A DNA stretch of 64,000 nt from JAFKFH01 sp017307375 (GCA_965229335.1 OZ245874.1:4898001-4962000), one strand, 5' to 3'. Positions 33,131-41,604 are shown, numbered from the stretch's first letter. Translations and numbers: made by a program. Notes: generated by a model not told the origin, from the letters alone.

Positions 33131-34101
33131 CAGTGGCCACCGCCGGCGCGCGCCGACTGGCGCATGCGCGGATCGAGCCAGCCATAGGACATGTCGACCA
33201 GCAGATTGGTCAGGACGAACAGCAGGACGACGACCAGCACGCCGGCCTGCACGACGGGATAGTTGCGGGTCAGGATCGCGTCGTAGACCAGCTTGCCGAT
33301 GCCCGGCCGGGCGAAGATGATCTCGGCGAAGATCGCGCCGCCCAGCAGGCGTCCGATGCCCAGGCCGAGAATGGCGACGGTCGGAATGGCCGCGTTCTTC
33401 AGCGCATACTTGTAGATGATCTTGGTATCCGACACGCCATAGGCGCGCGCCGTGCGGATATAGGGCTCGCCCATCACCTCGAGCAGCGACGAGCGCACGA
33501 GCCTGGCGATGTAGCCGACCCAGCCCAGCGCCAGCGACACCGAGGGCAGGATCAGCCGCACCAGCTGATCGAGATAGTTGCCGGGCTCGCCGGCGCCCAG
33601 CACCGGCAGCCAGTCGAGCCAGATCGAGAAGATCAGCAGCAGGAAGATCGCCACGACGAAATTCGGCATCGCGATGAACGACACCGAGAGCACGGCGCCG
33701 ATGCGGTCGCCGATCGAATCCGGATGGGTCGCGGCATAGGCGCCGAGCGGCAGGCCGACGAGGACGGCAAGCCCGATCGAGGCGAAGGTCAGGGTGACGG
33801 TGAAGGGCAGCACTTCCATCACCATCGTCAGGATCGGACGACCCGAGATCACGTCGGTGCCGAGATTGCCCTGCAGCACGTTGCCGAAGAAGATCGCCAG
33901 CCGCCGCCAGACCGGCAGGTCGAGACCCATCTGCTTGGAAAAGGTGGCCACCGCCTCAGGGGTGGCGCGCGGCCCCAGCAGCACGTCGGCCGGATTGCCG
34001 GGCACCAGCAGCGTCAGGCAGAACAGCAGCGCCACCGCGCCGACGATCACCAGGATCGTGGTCAGGAGGCGATTGGCAAGGAAGCGCAACGAAGCTGGCA
34101 C
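33130..34101 (-). CDS. Dipeptide-type ABC transporter permease (DppB-like)
   Basis: The 323-residue permease begins at a GTG (SLRFLANRLLTTILVIVGAV follows). DppB features are VPGNPADVLLGPRATPE, SGRPILTMVMEVLPFTV-like sequence and the coupling loop TARAYGVSDTKIIYKYALKN. The ORF extends upstream without an in-frame ATG in the intergenic gap, which is why a GTG start is preferred. Six hydrophobic segments are visible. Confidence 0.9.
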   Translation of the reverse strand: MPASLRFLANRLLTTILVIVGAVALLFCLTLLVPGNPADVLLGPRATPEAVATFSKQMGLDLPVWRRLAIFFGNVLQGNLGTDVISGRPILTMVMEVLPFTVTLTFASIGLAVLVGLPLGAYAATHPDSIGDRIGAVLSVSFIAMPNFVVAIFLLLIFSIWLDWLPVLGAGEPGNYLDQLVRLILPSVSLALGWVGYIARLVRSSLLEVMGEPYIRTARAYGVSDTKIIYKYALKNAAIPTVAILGLGIGRLLGGAIFAEIIFARPGIGKLVYDAILTRNYPVVQAGVLVVVLLFVLTNLLVDMSYGWLDPRMRQSARAGGGH

Positions 34102-34178
34102 GGGCTGGCATCCATTCCGGGAACGACAAGGGCGCCGGCGGCTCGCACGCAGCGCGAGCCGCCGGCTACCGGACCGGA

Positions 34179-35732
34179 TCAGGCTTCGCGGAACAGGCCG
34201 AGCTGGAGATCGTCGCCGTTCGGCAGGATAGCCGGCCGCAGCCACTTCTTCGAGGCGAAGACGTTGACCTCGTGGGTCAGCCAGATATAGGCCGCCGACT
34301 GGTCCATCACCTTCTGCAGCTCGATGTAGAGCTTGGCACGCTCATTGGCGTCGTCGGTCGAGGCCGCGGCGACGTTGAGCTTGTCGAACTCGGGGCTGGC
34401 CCAGCGCTGCCAGTTCCAGACGCCGACCTGCTCGGAGACGAACCACTGGGTCTGGAAGGCCGGATCGGCCTTGCCGCCGAAGCGCTGGATCGACAGGTCG
34501 AGATTCTTGCCAGCGTCGCCCTTGCCGGCCGACCAGAAGGTGCCGCCGTCGAGCACTTCGAGGTTCAGCTTGATGCCGAGATTGGCCAGCATGGCCTGCA
34601 CGACGAGGCCGGCGGCCTGGAAGGCCGGGCGGTTGAGCAGGGTCAGCTTGCATTCGAAGCCCTTCTCGTGGCCGGCTTCGGCCATCAGCTTCTTCGCCGC
34701 ATCGATGTCGCGCTTGTACTTCGGCGCATCGGCCCAATAGCCGAGCAGGCCCGGCGCGATCAGCGAGTAGGCGCGGGTGACCGCACCGTTATAGGCGGCG
34801 AGGATGACGCGGTCGACGTCGATGGCGAGCCGGATGGCCTGGCGCACCTTGAGATTGTCGAACGGCGGCTTGGAGACGTTGATGCCGATCCAGACGAAAT
34901 TGATGGAATCGAGCGAGATGACGTCGGTATCCGCCAGCTTCGCCATTTCCTTGGCGGCGGCCGGCTCGATCACGGTGAAGTCGAGCTCGCCCGAGCGGAA
35001 GGCGAGTTCCGCGGTCTTCGGATCGGCGACGGGCTTCAGGATGACTTCGTTGAACGCGACCTTCTGGCCCTTCCACTCGGGATTGGCCTTGAGGATGATG
35101 CGCTGGTTCGGCTCCCACTTCTCGAGGATATAGGGACCCGAGCCGATCAGGCTCTTGGTCGCCTGGTCGCCCAGCTTCTCGTAAGCCGCCTTGGACAGGA
35201 TCGAACCCGAGCCGTCCGGCAGGTTGACCAGCCAGATCGCCGGCGCCGGATTCTTCAGGTGGATCTTGCCGGTATACTTGCCGGTGACCTCGACCTCCTT
35301 CAGCGCTTCCCAATCCTTGGCGTACTGGGCCATCTGGCCGTTCGCCATCGGCTTGATGTAGCGCTCGAACGAGAACTTGACGTCCTCGGCGGTCACTTCG
35401 CCGTAGCCGCCGTGGAACATCAGGCCAGGCTTCAGCTCGAACTCGATCAGCGTCGGCGAGACCTGGGTGATCGACTTGGCGGCGTCGAGTTCCCACTCGA
35501 ACTTGCCGGGCTTGAACGAGATCAGCCCCTGCAGCACCGCGCGCATGACGTTGCCTTCCACGTAGGAAACGCGGTTGGCCGGATCGAGCGACTGGATGTC
35601 GCGCATCATGCGGACGGTGATGCGCTCGCGGGCGGCCTGGGCGGGGCCGGCGAAAATCGGGAACAAGGCGGCACCGCCGGCGGCGGCAGCCCCCGCCTTC
35701 AGCATGGAACGCCGTGAGAACTTGCCAGCCAT
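34179..35732 (-). CDS. Dipeptide/oligopeptide ABC transporter substrate-binding protein (Tat signal)
   Basis: The 517-residue binding protein has a twin-arginine-type signal (SRRSMLKAGAAAAGGAALFP, cleavage about AQA) and the family 5 pattern: RDIQSLDPANRVSYVEGNVM, FHGGYGEVTAEDVKFSFER, IGSGPYILEKWEPNQRIILK, VRQAIRLAIDVDRVILAAYN. It is the first gene of the importer operon. The M24 hydrolase gene ends upstream on the same strand with a 126-bp gap holding repeated AGACAAC half-sites. Confidence 0.93.
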   Translation of the reverse strand: MAGKFSRRSMLKAGAAAAGGAALFPIFAGPAQAARERITVRMMRDIQSLDPANRVSYVEGNVMRAVLQGLISFKPGKFEWELDAAKSITQVSPTLIEFELKPGLMFHGGYGEVTAEDVKFSFERYIKPMANGQMAQYAKDWEALKEVEVTGKYTGKIHLKNPAPAIWLVNLPDGSGSILSKAAYEKLGDQATKSLIGSGPYILEKWEPNQRIILKANPEWKGQKVAFNEVILKPVADPKTAELAFRSGELDFTVIEPAAAKEMAKLADTDVISLDSINFVWIGINVSKPPFDNLKVRQAIRLAIDVDRVILAAYNGAVTRAYSLIAPGLLGYWADAPKYKRDIDAAKKLMAEAGHEKGFECKLTLLNRPAFQAAGLVVQAMLANLGIKLNLEVLDGGTFWSAGKGDAGKNLDLSIQRFGGKADPAFQTQWFVSEQVGVWNWQRWASPEFDKLNVAAASTDDANERAKLYIELQKVMDQSAAYIWLTHEVNVFASKKWLRPAILPNGDDLQLGLFREA

Positions 35733-35826
35733 CGTGGTCTTCCCCCTGTTTGCGCGCACAGGCCGGCGCGCGGATGAAATCAACTATCCCCGAATGCGTT
35801 CATCGTGTTTTGTTGCTTGAAGCGTA

Positions 35827-35850
35827 CATGCCTAGACAACATCAGACAAC
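35827..35850. promoter_or_regulatory. Repeated AGACAAC half-sites upstream of the importer operon
   Basis: AGACAAC occurs at 35834-35840 and 35844-35850, 10 bp apart, inside CCTAGACAAC and ATCAGACAAC. The 14 bases at 35827-35840 match the perfect palindrome GTTGTCTAGACAAC at 40771 in 11 positions. This suggests the HutC-type regulator at 38529-39257 may also control the importer operon. The site lies about 95-118 bases upstream of the binding-protein start. Confidence 0.45.
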
Positions 35851-35858
35851 TACAAATT

Positions 35859-37055
35859 TCAGATCGTCCGGCCGAGCAACTGGTCGTCGAAACGGTAGCG
35901 GCTGAGCGTTTCGGTACCCGCCTCGGTGACCAGCAACTGATCCTCGAGCTTGACGCCCTGGCCGCTGCTCGCCGAACCGACATAGCTCTCGACGCAGATG
36001 ACCATGCCGGGCTCGACGCAGCCCGCCAGCGGATAGGGCTTGCCGGGCTCGATATGGGGAATATTGGGATGTTCGCCCGAGAGCCCCAGGCCATGCCCGA
36101 CGCAGTAATAGCGGCTCTGTCGGTGCTCCTCCGGCACCGGCCAGGCGCGGGCCGCGATATCGGCGAAGGCCACGCCGGGCCGGATCAGATCGGCGTTCCA
36201 GGCCAATTGCTCGCGCGCCCGGCCGTAGAGCATGCGTTGCTCGCCACCGGGCCGTCCGCCACCGACGCGGAAAGTGCGTGAGAAATCCACGGCATAGCCG
36301 GCGTAGCCGGTAACGTCCGTATCGAAGCAGATCAGGTCGCCCGGCTCGACCCGGCGCTCGCCGGCTTCACGGAAGTAGGGAAACGTTGCCGATCCGCTTT
36401 GCAACAGCCGGGTCGAGACGTAGTGGCCCCCGCCGGCGATGAAGCGGCGATGGAATTCGGCCCAGATCTCGACTTCGGCCAGGCCTGGGCGGATCGCCGC
36501 CTCCAACTCGCCGGCCGCCTGCTCGACCCGGGCCACCGCCTCCCGGATGTGGGGCAGTTCGACCGCCAGCTTGATTCGGCGCGCTGCCGCAAAAACGGCA
36601 TCCGCATCGCTCAAGGAGATACCGCGGGCGCGCAGCGCATCGACCGTATGGAACGGCAACCGGTCGATGCCCAGCCGACGCTCGCCCGGCGCGTGCTCGG
36701 CCATGGCGGCGGCAATAGCCGCGGCGAAGCGCGCCGCGGCCGCGGCCGGCTCGCCCCCCGAGGAGACATGGTCGAGGCCTTCCGCCTGGCGGATGTCGTC
36801 GATCGTCGGCAGGCCGGCCGCCAGATGCGCACAGCCGCGGAAATCGTAGAGGATCGACGGGCCGTCGGCGAACATCAGCAGATAGCGCGCCGGGGTGCGC
36901 ATGCTCCAGACGCTCATGTTGGTCGCGCCGGTCGCGTAGAGAATGTTGACAGGATCGACGATGACCAGGGCCGGGCAATTGGCCCGGCGCATCATGTTGC
37001 GCACGCGGGCGGCACGGGCGAGCAGCAGATCGGGGGAGACGGACGCGAAGCTCAT
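35859..37055 (-). CDS. M24-family (creatinase/aminopeptidase P fold) hydrolase, DddP-like
   Basis: The 398-residue protein has a creatinase-type N-domain and a C-terminal pita-bread domain. Metal ligands are visible as CFDTDVTGYAGYAVDFSRTF (Asp at i, i+2, i+12), GHGLGLSGEHPNIPH (His), CVESYVG (Glu) and GVKLEDQLLVTE (Glu). The D-x-D plus D+12 arrangement and KLEDQLLVTEAGTETLSRY match the DMSP-lyase-like DddP clade more than prolidases. The Asp six residues after the histidine, catalytic in DddP as I recall, is a glycine here, so DMSP lyase activity is unlikely. It lies upstream of the importer operon on the same strand. Confidence 0.82.
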   Translation of the reverse strand: MSFASVSPDLLLARAARVRNMMRRANCPALVIVDPVNILYATGATNMSVWSMRTPARYLLMFADGPSILYDFRGCAHLAAGLPTIDDIRQAEGLDHVSSGGEPAAAAARFAAAIAAAMAEHAPGERRLGIDRLPFHTVDALRARGISLSDADAVFAAARRIKLAVELPHIREAVARVEQAAGELEAAIRPGLAEVEIWAEFHRRFIAGGGHYVSTRLLQSGSATFPYFREAGERRVEPGDLICFDTDVTGYAGYAVDFSRTFRVGGGRPGGEQRMLYGRAREQLAWNADLIRPGVAFADIAARAWPVPEEHRQSRYYCVGHGLGLSGEHPNIPHIEPGKPYPLAGCVEPGMVICVESYVGSASSGQGVKLEDQLLVTEAGTETLSRYRFDDQLLGRTI

Positions 37056-37067
37056 GGACCGAATGTT

Positions 37068-37102
37068 GATCTCCCGATTGCATCACATCAAATATGGAGA
37101 TC
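37068..37102. promoter_or_regulatory. Inverted repeat between the M24 gene and the divergent LysR gene
   Basis: GATCTCC (37068-37074) and GGAGATC (37096-37102) form a perfect inverted repeat with a 21-base spacer in the 69-bp divergent region. A TTGAT/ATCAA pair is nested inside. It is a reasonable site for the adjacent LysR regulator. Confidence 0.5.
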
Positions 37103-37124
37103 TGATACGAATGGATCAGGAAAC

Positions 37125-38036
37125 ATGATTCCTTTCTCGCTTCGCCAGCTCGGTCATGTCGTCGCGGCCGCACGGCACGAAAACGTGACGGCCGCCGCCC
37201 GCGCCCTGCATGTCTCGCAACCCTCGATCTCGGCCTCGATCGCGCGGATTGAAAACCACTACGGCCGGCCGCTGTTCGTGCGCCATACCGGCCAGGGCGT
37301 GTCGCTGACCCCGTTCGGCCGGCAATTCGTCCGCGAAGCCACCGCCCTCGTTGCTTCGGCCCGCAACCTCGCCGACCTCGACAGGGATGACTGCGGGGTC
37401 GCCGGCGAGTTGATCGTCGGCTGCTACGAGGGGATCGCACCGATCTATCTGCCGCGGCTGATGCAGGCCTTTCGCGCGCGGCACCCGGGCGTCACCCTGC
37501 ATTTCCGCGAGGCCGCGTTCGATGGCCTGTCGCGCCTGCTGGAGCAAGGCTCGGTCGATCTGGCGCTCGGTTATCAGGCCGCGCTGAACGGGCAGTATGC
37601 CCGGACCGTCCTGCTCGAACGGCAGCCCTATGCGATGATGCCGGAAGATCATCCGCTGACCGCGCTGCGCCGCCTGCGGCTGCGCGACATCGCCGCGCAT
37701 CCGCTGGTCTTCTCGGGCCAGCCGACGACCTGGACCAACAGCCACCAGCTGTTCCGGTCCCAGGGGCTGGAACCGATGGTCGCGATGCGGGCGCGCTCGT
37801 TCGAATTGCAACGGGCGCTGGTCGCCCGCGGTTTCGGGGTCGGCATTGCCACCACGAAGCCGATTTCCGACAAGACATATGACGGCGCGCGCCTCATCTA
37901 TCGCGAGATCGACGAGGTTCTGCCGCGGCAGGCGATCGTTGCCGCCTATGACCAGGCCGGGCTGACCCGTACCGGCCAGGCCTTCATCGATACGGCGGTG
38001 GCCTGCCTGACCGAAACGCCAAGGAGCAAGACGTGA
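37125..38036 (+). CDS. LysR-family transcriptional regulator
   Basis: The 303-residue regulator starts at ATG 37125 after an AGGAAAC site (IPFSLRQLGHVVAAARHENV follows). The HTH is TAAARALHVSQPSISASIA and the effector domain begins GELIVGCYEGIAPIYLPRL. It is divergent from the M24 hydrolase and overlaps the ybaK-like gene by four bases (GTGA). That M24 gene is the most likely target. Confidence 0.92.
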   Translation: MIPFSLRQLGHVVAAARHENVTAAARALHVSQPSISASIARIENHYGRPLFVRHTGQGVSLTPFGRQFVREATALVASARNLADLDRDDCGVAGELIVGCYEGIAPIYLPRLMQAFRARHPGVTLHFREAAFDGLSRLLEQGSVDLALGYQAALNGQYARTVLLERQPYAMMPEDHPLTALRRLRLRDIAAHPLVFSGQPTTWTNSHQLFRSQGLEPMVAMRARSFELQRALVARGFGVGIATTKPISDKTYDGARLIYREIDEVLPRQAIVAAYDQAGLTRTGQAFIDTAVACLTETPRSKT

Positions 38037-38497
38037 GCCCGATGATCCAGACCTGGCTGACCGCCCGCGGACTGACGTTCCGGCTGCACGTCCATCAAGC
38101 CCTCAAGTCCTTCGAGGAGCTGTCGGCCGCGCTGAACTTCCCGCCCGAGGCGATGGTCAAGACACTCGCCTTCATGGATCCAGCCGGTCGCTGCATCCTC
38201 GCGGCGATGCCCGGGGCGGCGAAGGCGGACTACAAGCGGATCGCCGATGCCGCCGGGATAGCGCGGTCGCAACTGCGTGCGGCGACGCCGGCGGAACTGG
38301 GCGAGACCCTCGACGCCGAGGCCGGCGGTGTCGGCCCCTTCCCCCTGGCCGGCAGCCAGTTGCTGATCGACCGGAGCGTCGAGGCGCTCGCACGGATCTA
38401 TTGCGGCACCGGCCGTGTCGGTTCCACACTGGAAATCGACGGTGCCGCCTATCTGGCCGCGGCCGCCGGGATCATCGGAGATTTCTCCAAACGATGA
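38033..38497 (+). CDS. YbaK/EbsC-family aminoacyl-tRNA deacylase-like protein
   Basis: The 154-residue single-domain protein matches the YbaK/prolyl-tRNA editing fold: VHQALKSFEELSAALNFPPE, MVKTLAFMDPAGRCILAAMPG with the catalytic-region Lys, and GVGPFPLAGSQLLIDRSV. Family members hydrolyse mischarged tRNAs or related aminoacyl substrates in the cytosol. It starts with GTG overlapping the LysR stop codon (GTGA), so it is cotranscribed with the regulator. That pairing is unusual and unexplained. Confidence 0.85.
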   Translation: MSPMIQTWLTARGLTFRLHVHQALKSFEELSAALNFPPEAMVKTLAFMDPAGRCILAAMPGAAKADYKRIADAAGIARSQLRAATPAELGETLDAEAGGVGPFPLAGSQLLIDRSVEALARIYCGTGRVGSTLEIDGAAYLAAAAGIIGDFSKR

Positions 38498-38528
38498 TCC
38501 GGCGGCGCGGCGAGCGGAGATTGCCCCG

Positions 38529-39257
38529 TCAGCTGCCCCGCTTCATGAAGCGGCCGCCCAGGCGATAGCGGGCGCCGGGATAGAGCAGCCGGGCCGCCGA
38601 GATGATCTGCCCGTTCGACCAGGTGCGGCGGCGGATCAGCAGGCAAGGCTCGGTCTTGTCGATCTGCAGGTGCTTGCGCTCCCACGGTTCGGCCAGCACC
38701 GCCTCGATGATGTGTTCGCCTTCCGACAGCGGCGCCTGCTGCATCAGATAGTGATGCGGCGTCACCCGCGCCGGATCGATCTCGAGATAACGCGGTACGG
38801 CGGCCGGGTTGACCCAGCGATCCTCGAGCTGGATCGGCACCTCGTTCTCGAGATTGGTCAGGACCGTATGGTAGAGCTGGGTGCCCGGCATCACGCTGAA
38901 CTGGCTGGCGACGTCGGCCGGCGCCTCCTCGACCTGATGCCAGATCACCTCGGCACGATGCTCATGCCCGCGCTCGCGGATCTCGTCGGCGATCGAGCGA
39001 ATTTCCATCAGCGGCGCCTGCGGCTTGGCACCGGCCACGAAGGTGCCGACCCCATGCACCCGCACCAGCATCCCTTCCGACGTCAATTCGCGCAGGGCGC
39101 GGTGAACGGTCATCCGGCTGATGCCGAGATCCCGGACCAGTTCGTTCTCCGACGGAATCTTGTGGTCGGGCCCCCAGGCCCCGCTGGCGACGTTCTGCAC
39201 GATCAGTTGCTTGACGCGCTGGTAGAGCGGGGCCGGACCATCGTCGAGAACAATCAT
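38529..39257 (-). CDS. GntR-family regulator, HutC (UTRA-domain) type
   Basis: The 242-residue regulator has an N-terminal winged HTH (IPSENELVRDLGISRMTVHR, then GVGTFV) and a C-terminal UTRA ligand domain with HHYLMQQAPLSEGEHIIEAV and the near-terminal RTWSNGQIISAARLLYPGA. HutC proteins are repressors that respond to urocanate or related acids. It follows the lyase gene by 29 bases on the same strand. A HutC-type palindrome precedes the lyase, so autoregulated repression is likely. Confidence 0.93.
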   Translation of the reverse strand: MIVLDDGPAPLYQRVKQLIVQNVASGAWGPDHKIPSENELVRDLGISRMTVHRALRELTSEGMLVRVHGVGTFVAGAKPQAPLMEIRSIADEIRERGHEHRAEVIWHQVEEAPADVASQFSVMPGTQLYHTVLTNLENEVPIQLEDRWVNPAAVPRYLEIDPARVTPHHYLMQQAPLSEGEHIIEAVLAEPWERKHLQIDKTEPCLLIRRRTWSNGQIISAARLLYPGARYRLGGRFMKRGS

Positions 39258-39286
39258 TTTCCGCGGACTCCTTCGATCGCCCTTGT

Positions 39287-40735
39287 CTATACCAAGGGCG
39301 CAGCGGGCGCGAGGTCCTGAAAGGTCGCAACCGCCGGGCCAAGGTCGAAAGGCACCTCGCCTTCGCGGCCGATCGGCAACAGCGGCGTCAGCGCCTCCAA
39401 GGCGGCACGCAGGCCATGCCCCAGACCGGCAGGATCCAGGCCGCGGCGGCGAATCGCCCAGCTGGCGACGATCGCCTCGATCGTGACCGCCACCCATGCA
39501 GCCCCGGCCTGGCGCTCGCCCTCGGTCACCGCGACCGGGGCGAGGCCTGCGACATCCTCGACGCCATCGCAGATCTGGCCCCGGTAGAGGGTGGTGACCG
39601 GCTGGGCCGCATGGGTTGCGGCGGCAAGCTTGGCGGTAGCGATATGGGCGATGTTGAGAAACTGGACCCCGCCGCTCGCCCCGGCCTCGGCGGCGAGCCC
39701 GACCGGCAAGCCGGAGAATTGCGGCCATTGCAGCTTGTGCACGCGCTCGTTTCCCGCCTGGAGCACCTTGGCGACTGCCAGCCGCACCGCATCGAGCGAC
39801 AGGGTGAGCAGCGTGCTTTCCATGCTGCCATGGGATACCGGCCGCCGTGCCTCTAGATCGATCACCGGGTTGTCGACGACCGCGTTTAGCTCGGCTTCCC
39901 AGATGCCCCACGCCCAGGCCAATGCGGCGTATAGGGCACCGTGGATCTGCGGCACGCAGCGGAAGGACAGCGGGTCCTGCAGGAAGCGCGGCTCGCCCGG
40001 ATGCCAGAGGGCGCTGCCCTCCAGCAGCCCGCGCAGATGATGGCCTGCCGCCCGGTGCCCGGGCTGCGGATGCGCGATCTCGACGGCCGCACTCCAGGCC
40101 CCGGGATTGCCGCGGAGGCCTTCGAGCGAGAGGGCCGCCGCAAGGTCGAGGGCACCGAGCAGCCGGCGACACTCCAAGAGAAACAGCGCGCCCTGCCCCA
40201 GGGTCAGGCTGTTCGAATTGAGCAGCGACATCGCTTCCTTCGGCCCGAGTTCCCGGCCCTCCAGCAGCGGCAGGGCCGCCTGCGACAGCGCGACGATATC
40301 CGACGCGCCGACCGAGCAGCCGAGGCGGACCGGCGGCAGGTCGGCGCCCGCCAGCCGCTCGACCAGCGCCGACACCAGCTCGGGCCGCACCCCGGACATC
40401 CCCGTGGCGAACTGATTGAGCTGCACGCCCAGGGCCGCGCGCAGCACCGCTTCGCCAGCCGCTTCGCCGGGGGCGAAGCTCGCATGGGCGGTGAGGACCC
40501 GGCGATTGAACGTCGCCATCTCGGCCGGCTGAAGGGCATAGTCCTTTTGCGAGCCAAAGCCGGTAGTGATTCCGTACGACGGTTCGCCGCGCGTCACCAT
40601 GTCGTCGACAACCGCGCGCCCCGCCTCGATGCGGGACCACGCGCCGGGGGCGATGCGCACGGCGGCACCGGCGGCGATCCGCCCCACGGCCTCCAGGGTG
40701 AGCCCCCGACCGTCGACCTCGACCGCCTCGACCAT
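39287..40735 (-). CDS. Aromatic amino-acid lyase family protein (HAL/PAL fold) lacking a canonical MIO triad
   Basis: The 482-residue protein is clearly of the histidine/phenylalanine ammonia-lyase family: YGITTGFGSQKDY (Tyr54), LLNSNSLTLGQGALFL (about 171-186), QDPLSFRCVPQIHGA (Arg259), NPVIDLEARRPVSHG and the helical C-terminus. The cofactor region reads GCSVGASDIVALSQ, so the cyclising Ala-Ser-Gly triad is Ala-Ser-Asp with one residue missing relative to ASGD. The MIO electrophile is therefore unlikely to form normally. The GAGGAGG ribosome-binding site supports ATG 40735. No hutU, hutI or hutG is nearby. Substrate and activity are unknown. Confidence 0.88.
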   Translation of the reverse strand: MVEAVEVDGRGLTLEAVGRIAAGAAVRIAPGAWSRIEAGRAVVDDMVTRGEPSYGITTGFGSQKDYALQPAEMATFNRRVLTAHASFAPGEAAGEAVLRAALGVQLNQFATGMSGVRPELVSALVERLAGADLPPVRLGCSVGASDIVALSQAALPLLEGRELGPKEAMSLLNSNSLTLGQGALFLLECRRLLGALDLAAALSLEGLRGNPGAWSAAVEIAHPQPGHRAAGHHLRGLLEGSALWHPGEPRFLQDPLSFRCVPQIHGALYAALAWAWGIWEAELNAVVDNPVIDLEARRPVSHGSMESTLLTLSLDAVRLAVAKVLQAGNERVHKLQWPQFSGLPVGLAAEAGASGGVQFLNIAHIATAKLAAATHAAQPVTTLYRGQICDGVEDVAGLAPVAVTEGERQAGAAWVAVTIEAIVASWAIRRRGLDPAGLGHGLRAALEALTPLLPIGREGEVPFDLGPAVATFQDLAPAAPLV

Positions 40736-40770
40736 GCCGCCTCCTCGTTAAGCCCGACCACTGTTATAGT

Positions 40771-40784
40771 GTTGTCTAGACAAC
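40771..40784. promoter_or_regulatory. Perfect palindrome (HutC-type operator) upstream of the lyase gene
   Basis: GTTGTCTAGACAAC is a perfect 14-bp palindrome containing GT-N-TA-N-AC, the core described for HutC-subfamily GntR operators. It sits 36-49 bases upstream of the lyase start, beside a minus-strand TATAAC (40768-40763) that may be the -10 box. Binding by the downstream HutC-type regulator is inferred. Confidence 0.75.
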
Positions 40785-40811
40785 TATGAGGCAAGGCAAT
40801 TCGACCGGTCC

Positions 40812-41435
40812 CTATCCCGCAGGACGCAGGGCGCAACCGTCAAGGTAGCGCAGCACGGCATCACGCAGATCCTCGCCCAGATCGTGGACGGCAACATGCA
40901 GGTCGACCCGATCGTCCGCGCCGATGGTGATCGAACGCGGCTTGTGGCCAGGTTGCTTGACGGTAATCACGAGGTTGCGCACGCGCCGGCTGCCGATCAC
41001 CTGCTGCGGCAGCTTGGTGACCAGCACGATCTCGGCCAGCGGCCTGATCCGGTAGTCGGGGTTTTCCGTGCCGTCGATCTTCAACCGCGCGTGATAGTCG
41101 GCAAAACCGAGACTGCCGAGCGAGCGGGTTTCGGTCTGATGGACGATCTCGCAACGCGTTTCGCCGCGATAGGCGTGCACCTTGGCCTGGCGATAGGCCG
41201 TGATGATGCCGTCCAGCTTGGCACGCAGATAGTCGGTGACCGCCTGGCCGATCAGCACCAGCGCCGTGTCGGCCGGAATTCTGCCGGCACCACGCAGCTC
41301 GAAGATCGAGCGGATCGCGGCGTCGGTCGATTCCTGGCCGGCGGTATCGTCCCATGCCCTGTTGACCAGGGCATTCACGCTCGATGTGTCGGGGGTGGGC
41401 ACGCGGTACGCGATATCCGGCGCGACGAGCGACAT
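40812..41435 (-). CDS. Hypothetical protein, no recognised family
   Basis: The 207-residue product (from ATG 41435: SLVAPDIAYRVPTPDTSSV follows) is soluble, with no signal peptide or membrane segment. A longer frame reaches 41555, but the shorter start gives the cleaner N-terminus, though the ribosome-binding site (AAAGAGAAC) is weak. The middle is helical (VTDYLRAKLDGIITAYRQ) and the end beta-rich. I see no known motif. It sits between the lyase promoter and the TCS-linked genes, transcribed towards the lyase. Confidence 0.55.
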   Translation of the reverse strand: MSLVAPDIAYRVPTPDTSSVNALVNRAWDDTAGQESTDAAIRSIFELRGAGRIPADTALVLIGQAVTDYLRAKLDGIITAYRQAKVHAYRGETRCEIVHQTETRSLGSLGFADYHARLKIDGTENPDYRIRPLAEIVLVTKLPQQVIGSRRVRNLVITVKQPGHKPRSITIGADDRVDLHVAVHDLGEDLRDAVLRYLDGCALRPAG

Positions 41436-41572
41436 GTTCGTTCTCTTTGTTGGCCATGCGTCGCTCGTCGAACGCGCGTCCCAACCTTCCCGTTTCTTCA
41501 CGCCCGTTATTGTCACAACCGTACGATCAGCTGTGCTGTTCGATTCCTGTCCCACTCTTTTTTCGCGAACCG

Positions 41573-41604
41573 GTCAGCGAGCGGTAAGCGTGCGGGTGGA
41601 TAAT
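41573..41604 (+). promoter_or_regulatory. Tandem-repeat response-regulator site and -10 box before the 63-codon gene
   Basis: GTCAGC-N5-GTAAGC lies at 41573-41589 and is followed after 9 bases by GATAAT (41599-41604). The direct repeat has an 11-bp period, typical of OmpR-family sites, and overlaps the expected -35 position as activators of this family do. Identical architecture occurs before the response regulator and the virK-like gene (see 43975-44007 and 44033-44064). Confidence 0.65.

Noticed and set aside
35859..37055. Calling the M24 protein a DMSP lyase (DddP)
   Set aside because: The residue after the metal histidine that acts as catalytic base in DddP, as I recall it, is Gly here, and no DMSP transporter or acrylate genes are nearby.
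39287..40735. Calling the lyase HutH and the locus a histidine utilisation operon
   Set aside because: The Ala-Ser-Gly triad is missing and no hutU, hutI or hutG gene is nearby; only the regulator is HutC-like.
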